Assembly (NCBI RefSeq): GCF_947488025.1 | Contig: NZ_CANKYS010000002.1 | Span: 558,001 to 622,000 of the forward strand | DNA: 64,000 bases | DNA from: an uncultured Nocardioides sp. | Lineage (GTDB): Bacteria; Actinomycetota; Actinomycetes; Propionibacteriales; Nocardioidaceae | Direction of reading: 5' to 3' | Shown here: positions 44,681 to 53,042 of the stretch, piece by piece | How positions within the stretch are numbered: position 1 is the first letter of the stretch | Layout: every line of letters begins with the position of its first letter | Made by a program: the position numbers and the translations under genes | The notes under the pieces: generated by a model | The model's input: only the letters and a program-made list of their open reading frames with translations | Told to the model about the DNA's origin: nothing | The model's database searches: none

Positions 44681-45844
44681 ACGCCTTCCTCCGGGGTGGA
44701 CCGGCGTGAGGTGCTCGGCGCCGACGACGTCACCGACGCCGAGCTCGAGGCGATGGTCGCCGACCTGTGGGGCGTGCCGACGGTGCGGCTGCGCGACTCC
44801 ACGGCCGAGCCCGTCGCCTACGACGTCCCCTCGATCCTCACCGGCGCACGCACGTGGGTGCGCGGCCACGCCGACACCGGTGAGGACTCGGGCGCCGCTG
44901 CTCGGGAGTTCACGCTGTTCGTCAAGCGGGTGCACAGCTGGCGCCACTCCCCCGCCTTCGCCGGCGTACCTCCCGAGATCGGCGAGTGGGCGGCCGCCTC
45001 GCTCCCGTGGCGCGCCGAACCGCTGGTCTACGCCTCCGACCTGTGCGAGCGGCTCCCCGAGGGGCTGACGATGCCGCGCGGGCTGCGGGTCGAGGAGCGT
45101 CCCGACGAGACCGCGACGATCTGGATGGAGGCCGTCGCCGCCGACGACGTGGCCTGGGACTCCGACGACAGCGTCCGCGCTGCGCGCCTGCTGGGACGGC
45201 TCTCCGCCAGCCGCGCGGTCGCGGACCTCGCCGCGATCGACCCGCAGCCCTGGCACGTCGAGAGCTTCGTCGCCGGCCGACTGGCCTACACCGTGCTCCC
45301 CGGCCTGCACGACGACGCCACGTGGCGCCACCCCGCCGTCGCCGCGCACTTCGGCGACGTCCGCGACGGACTCCTGGCGGCAGCACGCCACCTCGACGTG
45401 CTCGCGCAGGAGTTCGCCTCCTCCCGCCACCTCGCCTCCCACGGCGACGCCTGCCCCAACAACCTGCTGCGCCGCGCGGACGATGTGGGATTCACGCTGA
45501 TCGACTTCGGCTTCTGGCGACCCCAGCCGGTCGGCTTCGACCTGGCCCAGCTGCTGGTCGGTGACATCCAGATCGGACGGCAGGATGCCGACGACCTGCC
45601 CGAGCGTGCCGCCGCGTGCGTGGCGTCGTACGCCGCCGGGCTCGCCGACGAGGGCCTCGACGTCTCGCTGGCGGAGGTGCGACGTGGCCACGCAGTCAGC
45701 CTGGTGCTGTTCAACGGCCTGCCGAGCCTGCCGCTCGAGCGGCTCGACGACCCCGACGAGGCCGCGCTGGACCACTGGTCGCGGCAGCGCGCCGCGATCG
45801 CCCGCTACTCCCTCGACGTCCTGGCCAGCACCGAGCCCGGGTAG
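44666..45844 (+). CDS. phosphotransferase family protein (APH/choline kinase fold)
   Basis: A 392-residue kinase-like protein. LASHGDACPNNLL matches the Brenner motif HGDxxxxN, and FTLIDFGFWRPQPVGFDLAQLL provides the metal-binding DFG and the following Asp. The N-terminal lobe is diverged (REFTLFVKRVHSW could hold the ATP-binding Lys). Substrate unknown; relatives phosphorylate aminoglycosides, macrolides or small alcohols. ATG 44666 is 8 nt after a TACCTT box; an in-frame ATG at 44660 is too close to it. Divergent MarR gene suggests inducible expression. Confidence 0.8.
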   Translation: MKATFTPSSGVDRREVLGADDVTDAELEAMVADLWGVPTVRLRDSTAEPVAYDVPSILTGARTWVRGHADTGEDSGAAAREFTLFVKRVHSWRHSPAFAGVPPEIGEWAAASLPWRAEPLVYASDLCERLPEGLTMPRGLRVEERPDETATIWMEAVAADDVAWDSDDSVRAARLLGRLSASRAVADLAAIDPQPWHVESFVAGRLAYTVLPGLHDDATWRHPAVAAHFGDVRDGLLAAARHLDVLAQEFASSRHLASHGDACPNNLLRRADDVGFTLIDFGFWRPQPVGFDLAQLLVGDIQIGRQDADDLPERAAACVASYAAGLADEGLDVSLAEVRRGHAVSLVLFNGLPSLPLERLDDPDEAALDHWSRQRAAIARYSLDVLASTEPG

Positions 45845-45849
45845 ACGAC

Positions 45850-45884
45850 GACCGGCGCCCACCCCGGGAGGGTGGACGCCGGTC
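45850..45884. terminator. bidirectional hairpin between phosphotransferase gene and tig
   Basis: A 14-bp stem with one mismatch (45850-45863 with 45871-45884, GACCGGCG.../...CGCCGGTC) and a 7-nt loop occupies most of the 55-bp gap between convergent genes. No T-tract. Confidence 0.7.
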
Positions 45885-45899
45885 GAGGAGCGGAGCCGG

Positions 45900-47309
45900 T
45901 CAGGCCTCGTCGGACTCGTCGGCGCTCTCGTCCGTGCTCGTCTCGGTGCTCGTCTCGGTGCTCTCCGCGACGGGCTCCGCGCCGATGGTGCCGTCGGGGC
46001 GGAGGTTCTTGAGCTCGACCACGTTGCCCGAGGCGTCCTTGACGGTCGCCGCCTCGACGATCGTGGCCAGCGCCTTGCCGCGCAGGATCTCCTGCACCAG
46101 CTCGGGGATGTGGTTGTGCTCGAACATGTGGTTCGCGAACTCCTGCGGGTCCTGCCCGGACTGCTGGGCGCGGCGCACGAGGTGCTCGGAGAGCTCGGCC
46201 TGGTCGATGCCGAACTCCTCCTTCTTGGCGATCTTGTCGAGGATGAACTGGGCGGCTACGGCGTCGCGGACCCGACGCTCGAGGTCGGCCTCGAACTCGT
46301 CCTGGGTCTGGCCCTCGTCCTCGAGGTACTTCTCCATGGTGATGCCGGCGAAGCCGAGCTGCTGCTCGACGTTCTGGCGACGGGCGTTGAGCTCGTCGGT
46401 GACCATCACCTCGGGGAGCGGGATGGAGACCTTCTCCAGCAGGGCCTCGAGGACCGCGTCACGGGCGGCGGCGGCCTGCTCGAGGCGCTTGCCGCGACCC
46501 AGGCGCTCGCGCACGTCGGCGGTGAGCTCCTCGGCGGTGTCGAACTCGGAGGCGAGCTGCGCGAACTCGTCGTCGTACTCCGGCAGCTGCTGCTCCTGCA
46601 CGGCCGTGACCTTGACGGTCACCTGGACGGGCTCGCCGACCAGGTCGCCGCCGGCGAGCTCGGAGTCGAACGTCGCGTCGTCACCGGCGGAGAGGCCGAC
46701 GAGGGCCTCGTCGAGGCCGTCGATCATGCCGCCGCGGCCGACCTTGTAGGACATGCCGGTGACCTCGCCGCCCTCGACGGTCTCTCCGCCCTTGGCAGCG
46801 ACCAGGTCGATGGTGACGAAGTCGCCGTCGGCGGCCGCGCGCTCGACCGGGACGAGGGTGCCGAAGCGCTCACGCAGGGCCTCGACCTGCTCGTCGACGT
46901 CGGCGTCGCTGATCTCGACGTCGTCGACGCTGGCCTCGAGGCCGTCGTAGGAGGGCAGCTCGAAGTCGGGCTTGACGTCGACCTCGGCAGTGAACTCGAG
47001 GGACTCGTTGTCCTCGAACTTCGTCACCTCGATCTCCGGCTGGGCCAGCGGCTCGAGGTCGTGCTCCTGCAGGGCGGCCATGTACTGCTGCGGGACGACG
47101 GCGTTGATCGCCTCGTCGAGGACCGGGCCGCGGCCGACCTGGCGGTCGATGACCGCCGGCGGGACCTTGCCCCGGCGGAAGCCCGGGACGTTGATCTGCT
47201 TCGCGATCTTCTGGTACGCCGCGTCGAGGCTCGGCTTGAGCTCCTCGAAGGGCACCTCGACGGTCAGCTTGGCCCGGGTGGGGCTCAAGGTCTCGACGGC
47301 GCTCTTCAC
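45900..47309 (-). CDS. tig: trigger factor
   Basis: A 469-residue ribosome-bound chaperone. The ribosome-docking signature is in VPGFRRGKVPPAVID. The FKBP-type peptidyl-prolyl isomerase domain lies in the middle (ERAAADGDFVTIDLVA; AGDDATFDSELAGGDLVGEP). The long helical arm domain follows, then an acidic Ser/Thr/Glu tail (TETSTETSTDESADESDEA) common in actinobacterial homologues. GTG 47309 is preceded by CAGGAG. tig upstream of the clp genes matches the usual grouping. Confidence 0.96.
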   Translation of the reverse strand: MKSAVETLSPTRAKLTVEVPFEELKPSLDAAYQKIAKQINVPGFRRGKVPPAVIDRQVGRGPVLDEAINAVVPQQYMAALQEHDLEPLAQPEIEVTKFEDNESLEFTAEVDVKPDFELPSYDGLEASVDDVEISDADVDEQVEALRERFGTLVPVERAAADGDFVTIDLVAAKGGETVEGGEVTGMSYKVGRGGMIDGLDEALVGLSAGDDATFDSELAGGDLVGEPVQVTVKVTAVQEQQLPEYDDEFAQLASEFDTAEELTADVRERLGRGKRLEQAAAARDAVLEALLEKVSIPLPEVMVTDELNARRQNVEQQLGFAGITMEKYLEDEGQTQDEFEADLERRVRDAVAAQFILDKIAKKEEFGIDQAELSEHLVRRAQQSGQDPQEFANHMFEHNHIPELVQEILRGKALATIVEAATVKDASGNVVELKNLRPDGTIGAEPVAESTETSTETSTDESADESDEA

Positions 47310-47402
47310 AAATGTCTCCTGATGCTGAAGGTCTGTGGGTGGACCACACGGGGAAAGTGCGGCAGCGCCCGGACAGGGAGCCCGGCGGCCGCAAACCTCG
47401 CC

Positions 47403-47408
47403 AGTCTA
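47403..47408 (-). promoter_or_regulatory. tig: putative tig -10 box
   Basis: Minus strand TAGACT gives a transcript start near 47396 and a leader of about 85 nt. The hexamer is the same as in the folC and valS promoters. No convincing -35. Confidence 0.4.
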
Positions 47409-47468
47409 TCGACGGCGCGCGCACAGGCCGAATCACGCCCGGAGGACCCCTCCACCGCGTGACGGGTG

Positions 47469-47481
47469 GGGTTGGAGTCGG
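47469..47481. repeat. inverted copy of the 11-bp repeat unit, tig side of the tRNA pair
   Basis: GGGTTGGAGTCGG is the reverse complement of the CCGACTCCAACCC found in the tandem repeats at 47745-47777. The two copies flank the two tRNA genes. Confidence 0.5.
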
Positions 47482-47489
47482 CTGGTGGG

Positions 47490-47562
47490 TCGGGGCGACA
47501 GGACTCGAACCTGCGGTCTCCTGCTCCCAAAGCAGGCGCGCTAGCCACTACGCTACGCCCCG
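47490..47562 (-). tRNA. tRNA-Pro (anticodon TGG)
   Basis: The minus strand folds as a 73-nt cloverleaf: acceptor CGGGGCG/CGCCCCG, anticodon stem CCTGC/GCAGG with loop TTTGGGA (anticodon TGG), and T-arm with GTTCGAGTC. The discriminator base is A. The 3' CCA is not encoded (ACCC follows). Confidence 0.95.
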
Positions 47563-47607
47563 CCAAACGGGCCCGACGAGCTCCGGACGGAGACGTCACA
47601 GCCTGCT

Positions 47608-47681
47608 TGGAGCGGATGACGGGAATCGAACCCGCGTAGCCAGTTTGGAAGACTGGGGCTCTACCATTGAGCTACATCCGC
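47608..47681 (-). tRNA. tRNA-Gly (anticodon TCC)
   Basis: The minus strand folds as a cloverleaf: acceptor GCGGATG/CATCCGC, anticodon stem CCAGT/ACTGG with loop CTTCCAA (anticodon TCC), and T-arm GGTTCGATTCC. The discriminator is T and the CCA end is encoded, unlike the neighbouring tRNA-Pro. The two genes are 45 bp apart and probably cotranscribed. Confidence 0.95.
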
Positions 47682-47744
47682 GTGCATGCCGACGACGTGG
47701 TCCCGCCGGTGCGGGTGTCATGGTGCCACACCCGCGAACGCGCG

Positions 47745-47777
47745 CTCCAACCCGGCTCCAACCCGACTCCAACCCGA
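47745..47777. repeat. three 11-bp tandem repeats
   Basis: Three copies of CTCCAACCCGA/G lie just downstream of the phosphatase stop codon. The element is non-coding. Confidence 0.7.
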
Positions 47778-47778
47778 C

Positions 47779-48834
47779 TCAGCGCCGGTGCACCAGGAGC
47801 AGCGCGCGGTCGTCGTTGCGCGACCCGAGCGCCTCGACGAGGCGCGTGGCGCCGCCCTCGAACTCGCCCCGCAGCAGCCGCTCGGCCTGGCCGAGCATCC
47901 GGTCGATGCCGAGCGCGATGTCACGGTTGCGGGTCTCGACCATGCCGTCGGTGTAGAGCAGCAGGGCGTCACCGCGGCGCATCTCCCCCGAGACCGCGGG
48001 GAAGCTCGCCCCGTCGATGAGGCCCAGGATCGGCCCCTCCGAGTCCAGCACCTCCCAGCGCCCGGACCCGGCGTGGCGCAGGGCCGCTGGGGGGTGGCCG
48101 GCGCTGCGGATGTCGTAGTGGCCGGTCGTCAGGTCGAGCGAGAGGTGGATCGCGGTGGCGAACCCCTCGTCCCAGTCCTGCTGGAGCAGGAACCGGTTGG
48201 CGCCGTCGAGGAACTCACTGGGCGGCAGGGCGCTCAGCAGCCCGCCCAGGGCGCCGCACAGCAGCAGGGCGCGGGTGCCGGCGCCCTGACCCTTGCCGGA
48301 GACGTCGACGACGGCCACCTCGAGGCGGCCCTCGACCCGCGAGGCGACGACGAAGTCACCGGCGAACGGGGTGCCGCCGGCCGACCTCAGCTCGCTGGCG
48401 GCGTACCACTCCGCGGGCAGGTCGGGGATGCCTCCCTGGCGCAGGATCCGGTCGCGCAGGTCGACGAACATCATCTCGCCCTGGATGCCCGCCACGCCGA
48501 GGCGCGTCCGGCGGAACGACGACAGCAGCACCACGAACCCGAGGCCGAAGATGATGGCCACGGTGAGCGCGACCCGGAGGTCGATCTCCTCCTGGGTCGG
48601 CACGACCAGCGCCAGCACGAGCAGCACGAACACCACGAACCACGGCAGCTGCCGGGGACCGAGCACCAGGCTCGAGAGGACCAGCGGGACGAGCAGGCTG
48701 ACGAGCGGCACGCTCGGGTCCAGCAACCAGATGGCGAGGCCGATGAGCACCGTCGCCGAGACGAGCAGGACGAGGGTCCGCGAGCCGCGCGGGACGAGCC
48801 GGTTGGCGGCGGCGTTGAGCGATGGAGAACTCAT
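47779..48834 (-). CDS. membrane-anchored SpoIIE/RsbU-type PP2C phosphatase
   Basis: A 351-residue protein. The N-terminal 130 residues hold three or four membrane helices (RTLVLLVSATVLIGLAIWLL; LPWFVVFVLLVLALVV; VALTVAIIFGLGFVVLLSSF). The cytoplasmic PP2C-like domain has GDFVVASRVEGRLEVAVVDVSGKGQGAG, TAIHLSLDLTTGHYDIRSAGHPPA and GDALLLYTDGMVETRN with the metal-binding Asp residues. Such enzymes dephosphorylate anti-sigma-factor antagonists. No partner gene is adjacent. ATG overlaps the glycosylase stop (ATGA). Confidence 0.88.
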   Translation of the reverse strand: MSSPSLNAAANRLVPRGSRTLVLLVSATVLIGLAIWLLDPSVPLVSLLVPLVLSSLVLGPRQLPWFVVFVLLVLALVVPTQEEIDLRVALTVAIIFGLGFVVLLSSFRRTRLGVAGIQGEMMFVDLRDRILRQGGIPDLPAEWYAASELRSAGGTPFAGDFVVASRVEGRLEVAVVDVSGKGQGAGTRALLLCGALGGLLSALPPSEFLDGANRFLLQQDWDEGFATAIHLSLDLTTGHYDIRSAGHPPAALRHAGSGRWEVLDSEGPILGLIDGASFPAVSGEMRRGDALLLYTDGMVETRNRDIALGIDRMLGQAERLLRGEFEGGATRLVEALGSRNDDRALLLVHRR

Positions 48835-49733
48835 CCCCGAGCCCCTCCTGCTCTCCCGGTCTCCTTGGTGGCAGATCGTACGGCCCGGGAGCGGAACTTC
48901 GGTTGGCATCGGGGACACCAGAACGTGTTGCGTCCGACGAGCTCGCCGGTGCGCACGGTCGAGCCGCACACCAGGCACGGCTGCGACGTACGACGGTAGA
49001 CGTAGACCTCGCCCCCGTGGTCGTCCTTGCGAGGCCGGCGTCCCATCGCCTCGGGCGTGTGCTCGGGACGCACCGTGTCGATCCGGCCGGTGCGCACGCC
49101 CTCGGTCATGAGCTCGACGAGGTCGGCCCACATCGCCCGCCACTGACCGCTGCGCAGGGTGTTGCCGGGGCGCAGCGGGTGGATGCGGTGCCGGAAGAGC
49201 ACCTCGGCGCGGTAGACGTTGCCGACCCCCGCCAGCACCTTCTGGTCCATCAGCAGGTCGCCGATCGCCCGCGGGCTCGCCGAGATGCGGCGCCAGGCCC
49301 GGTCGGGGTCGGCGTCGGGGCGCAGCGGGTCGGGACCGAGCCGGCCCAGGATCTCGGCGCGCCGCCCGGCGCCGACGAGGTCGCAGACGATCGCGCCGCG
49401 CAGGTCGGCGTACGCCGTCGGACGCGCGTCGTCCGGGCCGTCCAGCGTGACCAGGCGCAACCGCACCGCCCCCACCGGAGCGGGCACCGCGGCGGCGCTC
49501 GCGTGCACGTCGAATTGACCGATCAGGCCGAGGTGGACGTGGACGAAGCGCTCCCCCTCGAGCTCGAGGAACAGGTGCTTCCCGGCGGAGTCGGCACCGA
49601 CCACGCGCGACCCGTCGAGCTGCTCGGCGTCGGCGGCGAAGCGGCCCTGCGGCGACGACACCCGGACCCTCCGGCCCGCGAAGGCGGCGCTGAGGTCGTC
49701 GGCCAGCTTGCGAAGGGTGTGTCCCTCAGGCAT
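48831..49733 (-). CDS. Fpg/Nei family DNA glycosylase (Nei type)
   Basis: A 300-residue base-excision repair enzyme. MPEGHTLRKLA supplies the catalytic Pro1/Glu2 after Met removal; the T after H is the Nei rather than Fpg pattern. DSAGKHLFLEL has the conserved Lys, LMDQKVLAGVGNVYRAEVLF is the helix-two-turn-helix, and PCLVCG ... WCPRCQ is the zinc finger. It removes oxidised pyrimidines and cuts the backbone. Middle gene of the rpiB-glycosylase-phosphatase unit, overlapping both neighbours. Confidence 0.93.
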   Translation of the reverse strand: MPEGHTLRKLADDLSAAFAGRRVRVSSPQGRFAADAEQLDGSRVVGADSAGKHLFLELEGERFVHVHLGLIGQFDVHASAAAVPAPVGAVRLRLVTLDGPDDARPTAYADLRGAIVCDLVGAGRRAEILGRLGPDPLRPDADPDRAWRRISASPRAIGDLLMDQKVLAGVGNVYRAEVLFRHRIHPLRPGNTLRSGQWRAMWADLVELMTEGVRTGRIDTVRPEHTPEAMGRRPRKDDHGGEVYVYRRTSQPCLVCGSTVRTGELVGRNTFWCPRCQPKFRSRAVRSATKETGRAGGARG

Positions 49734-50259
49734 CCGCGTCGTCGGGGGACGCCTCGGAGCCGGGACCGCGCAGGGCAGACTCCGGCAGCGGAGGCAGCTC
49801 GCCCGACTCGTCGTAGGTGGTGAGCTGGCCGATGCGGCGCACGTGGCGCTCGTCCTCGGAGAAGGGCGTGGTCAGGAAGACCTCGACGAACCGGGTCATG
49901 TCGTCCACCGGGTGCATTCGGCCGCCGACCGAGACGACGTTGGCGTCGTTGTGCTCGCGGGCCAGCGTCGCCGTCTCCTCCGACCAGGCCAGGGCGCACC
50001 GGATGCCCTCGACCTTGTTGGCCGCGATCTGCTCGCCGTTGCCGGAGCCACCGATCACGACACCCAGGCTGTCGAGGCCCTCGGCGCGGTCGGCCGCGAC
50101 CCCCTCGGCCGCCCGGAGGCAGAAGCAGGGGTAGTCGTCGAGGGCGTCGTAGACGAACGGACCGTGGTCGACGGCCTCGTAGCCGTGGTCCACCAGCCAG
50201 GTCATCAGGTGGTCCTTCAGCTCGAGGCCGGCGTGGTCGGAGCCCAGGTGAACGCGCAT
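49726..50259 (-). CDS. rpiB: ribose-5-phosphate isomerase B
   Basis: A 177-residue LacA/RpiB enzyme interconverting ribose-5-P and ribulose-5-P. MRVHLGSDHAGLELK is the start signature, GGSGNGEQIAANKVEGIRCALAW the active-site loop and AREHNDANVVSVGGRMH the phosphate-site loop. The C-terminal 25 residues are an acidic extension (GSEASPDDADA). No clear ribosome-binding site before ATG 50259. It overlaps the glycosylase start by 8 nt. Confidence 0.94.
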   Translation of the reverse strand: MRVHLGSDHAGLELKDHLMTWLVDHGYEAVDHGPFVYDALDDYPCFCLRAAEGVAADRAEGLDSLGVVIGGSGNGEQIAANKVEGIRCALAWSEETATLAREHNDANVVSVGGRMHPVDDMTRFVEVFLTTPFSEDERHVRRIGQLTTYDESGELPPLPESALRGPGSEASPDDADA

Positions 50260-50379
50260 GGGGAGGAGTTTGGCAGAGCCGGCCCGTGAGGATCGAGGCG
50301 GATGACCGTGGGCTGTGGACACACCCGAGGCGCGGGCGTCGTCCAGGTGCCCGGCGCATCCACGATCACGCTCCCGCTG

Positions 50380-50423
50380 TTGACCTCTGACTCCTACCGC
50401 GGGATACTCGAACACACGTTCGA
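50380..50423 (+). promoter_or_regulatory. LexA-controlled promoter (SOS box) of the DUF222/HNH gene
   Basis: TTGACC (50380-50385), a 17-nt spacer and GATACT (50403-50408) form the promoter. A perfect 16-bp SOS box TCGAACACACGTTCGA (50408-50423; TCGAAC-N4-GTTCGA) covers the end of the -10 and the transcript start. LexA binding there would block initiation. Confidence 0.85.
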
Positions 50424-50439
50424 TCGCTCGGAGGGTTCG

Positions 50440-51780
50440 ATGTCAGGTGGAGCAGAGGAGCAGGTGTGGCAGGCAGACGACCTGCACGCGCTGGCTGACC
50501 TCCTTGCCGACCTGGCGCCCGCCACGCTGGGCCCTGACCTGCTCGACCAGCTCGAAGGCCTCGAGCTGATCAAGTCCGCAGCCGCGGCCGCCGAGGCGAT
50601 CGTGGCGGCCACCTTCGCCGATGCCGCCGACAGCGAGGACGTACCGGTCGGCGGCCGGCGTACGCCCCCGCGCGCGATGTCGGTCGGCGCCGAGGTGGCG
50701 CTCGCCACCCTGGCCAGTCCCTACGCCGGCGAGCAGCGGGTGCTGCTGTCCCGCCGCCTGCGTGACCACCTCCCGCTGACGCTGGCAGCGCTGCGTCGGG
50801 GCGAGCTCACCGAGGACCGGGCGTTCACTGTCGCGCGCGAAGTCGCCCACCTCGCCCCCGAGCAGCGCCTGCGCGTCGACGACGACCTGGCACCACGACT
50901 GGCCGGTCTCGGCGACATCCGTCTCCGCGACGCCGTGCGTCGGTCCTGCCTCACCCACGCCGCCGAGTCCGAGACCCGGCGTTGCCGGCGGGCACGCGCC
51001 GACCGGCGGGTCACCTCGCGCCGTCTCGACGACGGCACCGGCCAGCTCGTCGCCACCCTCCCCCTCGAGGTCCTGGCCGCGGTCCGCGCAGCCCTCGACA
51101 ACGCAGCCGCGACCGCGCGAGCCGAGGGCGACGACCGCACCGCCGGCCAGGTCCGCGCCGACACCCTCGCCGCGCGGATCACCGGCGACCAGAGCGTGAC
51201 CGAGGCCGTCGCGGTCCGCGTCAACCTCGTCATCGGAGTCGAGTCACTGTTCGGCGACGGCACCGAGCCCGGTCAGGTCACGGGAGCCGGACACCTCCCT
51301 GCCGCCCTGTGCATCGACCTGGTCCGCCGCGCCAGCAACGTCGCGAAGGCCACCCTCCGGCGGCTCTTCGTCGCGCCCGCCGATCGGGCGCTGGTCGCGA
51401 TGGAGTCGACGAGCCGCCGCTTCGACGGCCTGCTTGCCGAGTTCCTCGATCTCCGCGACGGCGGCACGTGCCGCACCCCCGGCTGCAGCGCCGCCATCCG
51501 CCACCACGACCACGTCACCCCCGCTGCCGACGACGGCCCGACCGCCGCGCACAACGGCCAGGGCCTCTGCGAGCGCTGCAACTACGTCAAGGAGTCCCCT
51601 GGGTGGACCTCCTGGGTCGCCGACCCGGGAGACGCCCACCTCCACCAGGTCCACGGCGTCACCGAGCACCTCCGCATCACCCGCTCCACCTCACCACCAC
51701 TCCCGGGAGGCCCCGCGGGTTCCGTCGGCTACTCGCCCTACGAGCTCCGGCTCGCCAGCAACTACACCCTGGCCTCGTAG
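50440..51780 (+). CDS. DUF222/HNH endonuclease domain protein (13E12-like)
   Basis: A 446-residue protein. The N-terminal DUF222 domain includes EDRAFTVAREVAHL and GQLVATLPLEVLAAVRAAL. The C-terminal HNH nuclease has FDLRDGGTCRTPGC-type residues (LDLRDGGTCRTPGCSA), HHDHVTPAADDGPTAAHNG and LCERCNYVKE, with the paired Cys residues and catalytic His. It is homologous in layout to the mycobacterial 13E12 repeat proteins. ATG 50440 follows GGAGGG by 4 nt. It is placed under a perfect LexA box, so it is a DNA-damage-inducible nuclease. It overlaps gtrA at the 3' end by 19 nt. Confidence 0.9.
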   Translation: MSGGAEEQVWQADDLHALADLLADLAPATLGPDLLDQLEGLELIKSAAAAAEAIVAATFADAADSEDVPVGGRRTPPRAMSVGAEVALATLASPYAGEQRVLLSRRLRDHLPLTLAALRRGELTEDRAFTVAREVAHLAPEQRLRVDDDLAPRLAGLGDIRLRDAVRRSCLTHAAESETRRCRRARADRRVTSRRLDDGTGQLVATLPLEVLAAVRAALDNAAATARAEGDDRTAGQVRADTLAARITGDQSVTEAVAVRVNLVIGVESLFGDGTEPGQVTGAGHLPAALCIDLVRRASNVAKATLRRLFVAPADRALVAMESTSRRFDGLLAEFLDLRDGGTCRTPGCSAAIRHHDHVTPAADDGPTAAHNGQGLCERCNYVKESPGWTSWVADPGDAHLHQVHGVTEHLRITRSTSPPLPGGPAGSVGYSPYELRLASNYTLAS

Positions 51781-52226
51781 TCCGGTCGGCCGATCATCGC
51801 CACACGAAATACGAAGAACCGCACCAACCCGGTGCCCAGGTTCGCGGCGATGAGGACGACCACCTCCTGCGGGCGCGACGGCTGGGCGACAAGGGTGTCG
51901 AGCAGCCACAAGGAGCCTGCCGTCACGGCCAGGCTGAAGCCCAGGAGCGCGAGCCCGAGCGCCTGGTGCTGCACAGTCCGGTCCGTGCCACGGACCCCGA
52001 AGGTGACGTAGCGATGCCCGAACGTTCCAGCGATCGTCGACAGGATGAGCGCGAGAGCGTTCGCGGGCTGCGCGCTGAGGTGCTCGCGGAGGACGAGGTA
52101 GAGCAGTCCGTAGAGCACGTTGAAGGCAGCGCCCACGCTCGCAAAGACGACCAGCTGCACGAAGACCGGCCGTCGACGCGCCGTCGCGCCGGTCAGGACC
52201 TCAGCGCTCACCCGTGGCACCGACAC
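51762..52226 (-). CDS. GtrA-like family protein
   Basis: A 154-residue membrane protein with four helices (FVQLVVFASVGAAFNVLYGLLY; NALALILSTIAGTFGHRYVTF; LGLALLGFSLAVTAGSLWLL; VVVLIAANLGTGLVRFFVFR). NRxxTF-like HRYVTFG and the last helix are typical of GtrA. It may flip polyprenyl-linked sugars. The DPM-like GT2 of the island (16766-17623) is the only evident partner, 34 kb away. Start is uncertain: no good ribosome-binding site before ATG 52226; an in-frame GTG at 52211 is possible. Confidence 0.82.
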   Translation of the reverse strand: MSVPRVSAEVLTGATARRRPVFVQLVVFASVGAAFNVLYGLLYLVLREHLSAQPANALALILSTIAGTFGHRYVTFGVRGTDRTVQHQALGLALLGFSLAVTAGSLWLLDTLVAQPSRPQEVVVLIAANLGTGLVRFFVFRVAMIGRPDYEARV

Positions 52227-52282
52227 TCATGAGGTGCGTGACACGGCATGGCGGACATCCTGCCCGAGTGCGAAGCCGTTCG

Positions 52283-52918
52283 TCAGCCGGCGAAGGCGGC
52301 GCGACCCTGCATGGCGGAGGTGCCGAGGTCGGACTTCACCAGGGCCTGACCGCTCTCGACGGCGTCGATCCAGGCGTCGGTGGTGGCGACGGCGGCGAAG
52401 TTGGACTGGAGCAGCACGAGCAGCGTGTCGTGCAGCTGCTCGGCCGACACCTTGCCGGCCTCGTTGGCGAGGTGGATGGCACCGGTGGCGTCGGACAGGA
52501 CCTCAGCCGCCAGCCCGAGCTCCTCGGCCGCGGCGGCCGTGGCGATGTCGCAGTTGTTGGTCATGAAGCCGACGATCGTGATCGTGTCCACTCCCTGCGC
52601 GGCGAGCCAGGCGGCGACGTCGGTGCCGGCGAACACGCTGGACTTGTCCTTGGTGACGCGCTTGTGCCCGGGCTGGACGCGGCTGGCGATGTCGGGGTGC
52701 AGCTCCCAGCTGGGCGAGCCCTCGGCGAACACGGGGGCACCCTCGGGCAGCTGGTGCTGGACGACGACGACAGGCAGGTCCCGAGCCGCCGCGAGGTCCA
52801 TGACGCGCGTGACGTTGGTCAGCGAGGCCTCACGGTCCGGGTGCTGGACCTGAAGGATGCCGTCGACGTACTCCTGCTGGACGTCGACGACGATGAGGGC
52901 GCGGCGGGGGGTGGTCAT
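52283..52918 (-). CDS. cysteine hydrolase (isochorismatase-like)
   Basis: A 211-residue hydrolase with ALIVVDVQQEYVDG (catalytic Asp), KRVTKDKSSVFAGTD (catalytic Lys) and IVGFMTNNCDIATAAAA (nucleophilic Cys). It resembles nicotinamidase/isochorismatase-like enzymes of unknown substrate. GGAGG lies upstream of ATG 52918. It is divergent from a GlxA-type regulator, a common pairing, so it is probably that regulator's target. Confidence 0.88.
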   Translation of the reverse strand: MTTPRRALIVVDVQQEYVDGILQVQHPDREASLTNVTRVMDLAAARDLPVVVVQHQLPEGAPVFAEGSPSWELHPDIASRVQPGHKRVTKDKSSVFAGTDVAAWLAAQGVDTITIVGFMTNNCDIATAAAAEELGLAAEVLSDATGAIHLANEAGKVSAEQLHDTLLVLLQSNFAAVATTDAWIDAVESGQALVKSDLGTSAMQGRAAFAG

Positions 52919-52996
52919 GGCGGGTCTGCCTCCTGGTGCTCGGGTCGGCGCCGCTCGTCGGCGCCTGTCCTCCCAGCCTCGCCGGCGAGCCGGGGG

Positions 52997-53002
52997 TAGC
53001 GT
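52997..53002 (+). promoter_or_regulatory. putative -10 box of the GlxA-type regulator gene
   Basis: TAGCGT gives a transcript start near 53009 and a leader of about 34 nt with AGGA before the ATG at 53043. The 124-bp divergent gap with the cysteine hydrolase gene is where the regulator is expected to bind. Confidence 0.4.
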
Positions 53003-53042
53003 GAGTGGCACAGAAGACGCCTTTCGATGAGATCAGGACAGC

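Noticed and set aside
50440..51780. DUF222/HNH gene as a homing endonuclease or intein remnant
   Set aside because: It is a free-standing gene with its own LexA-controlled promoter; it interrupts no other gene and has no splicing motifs.
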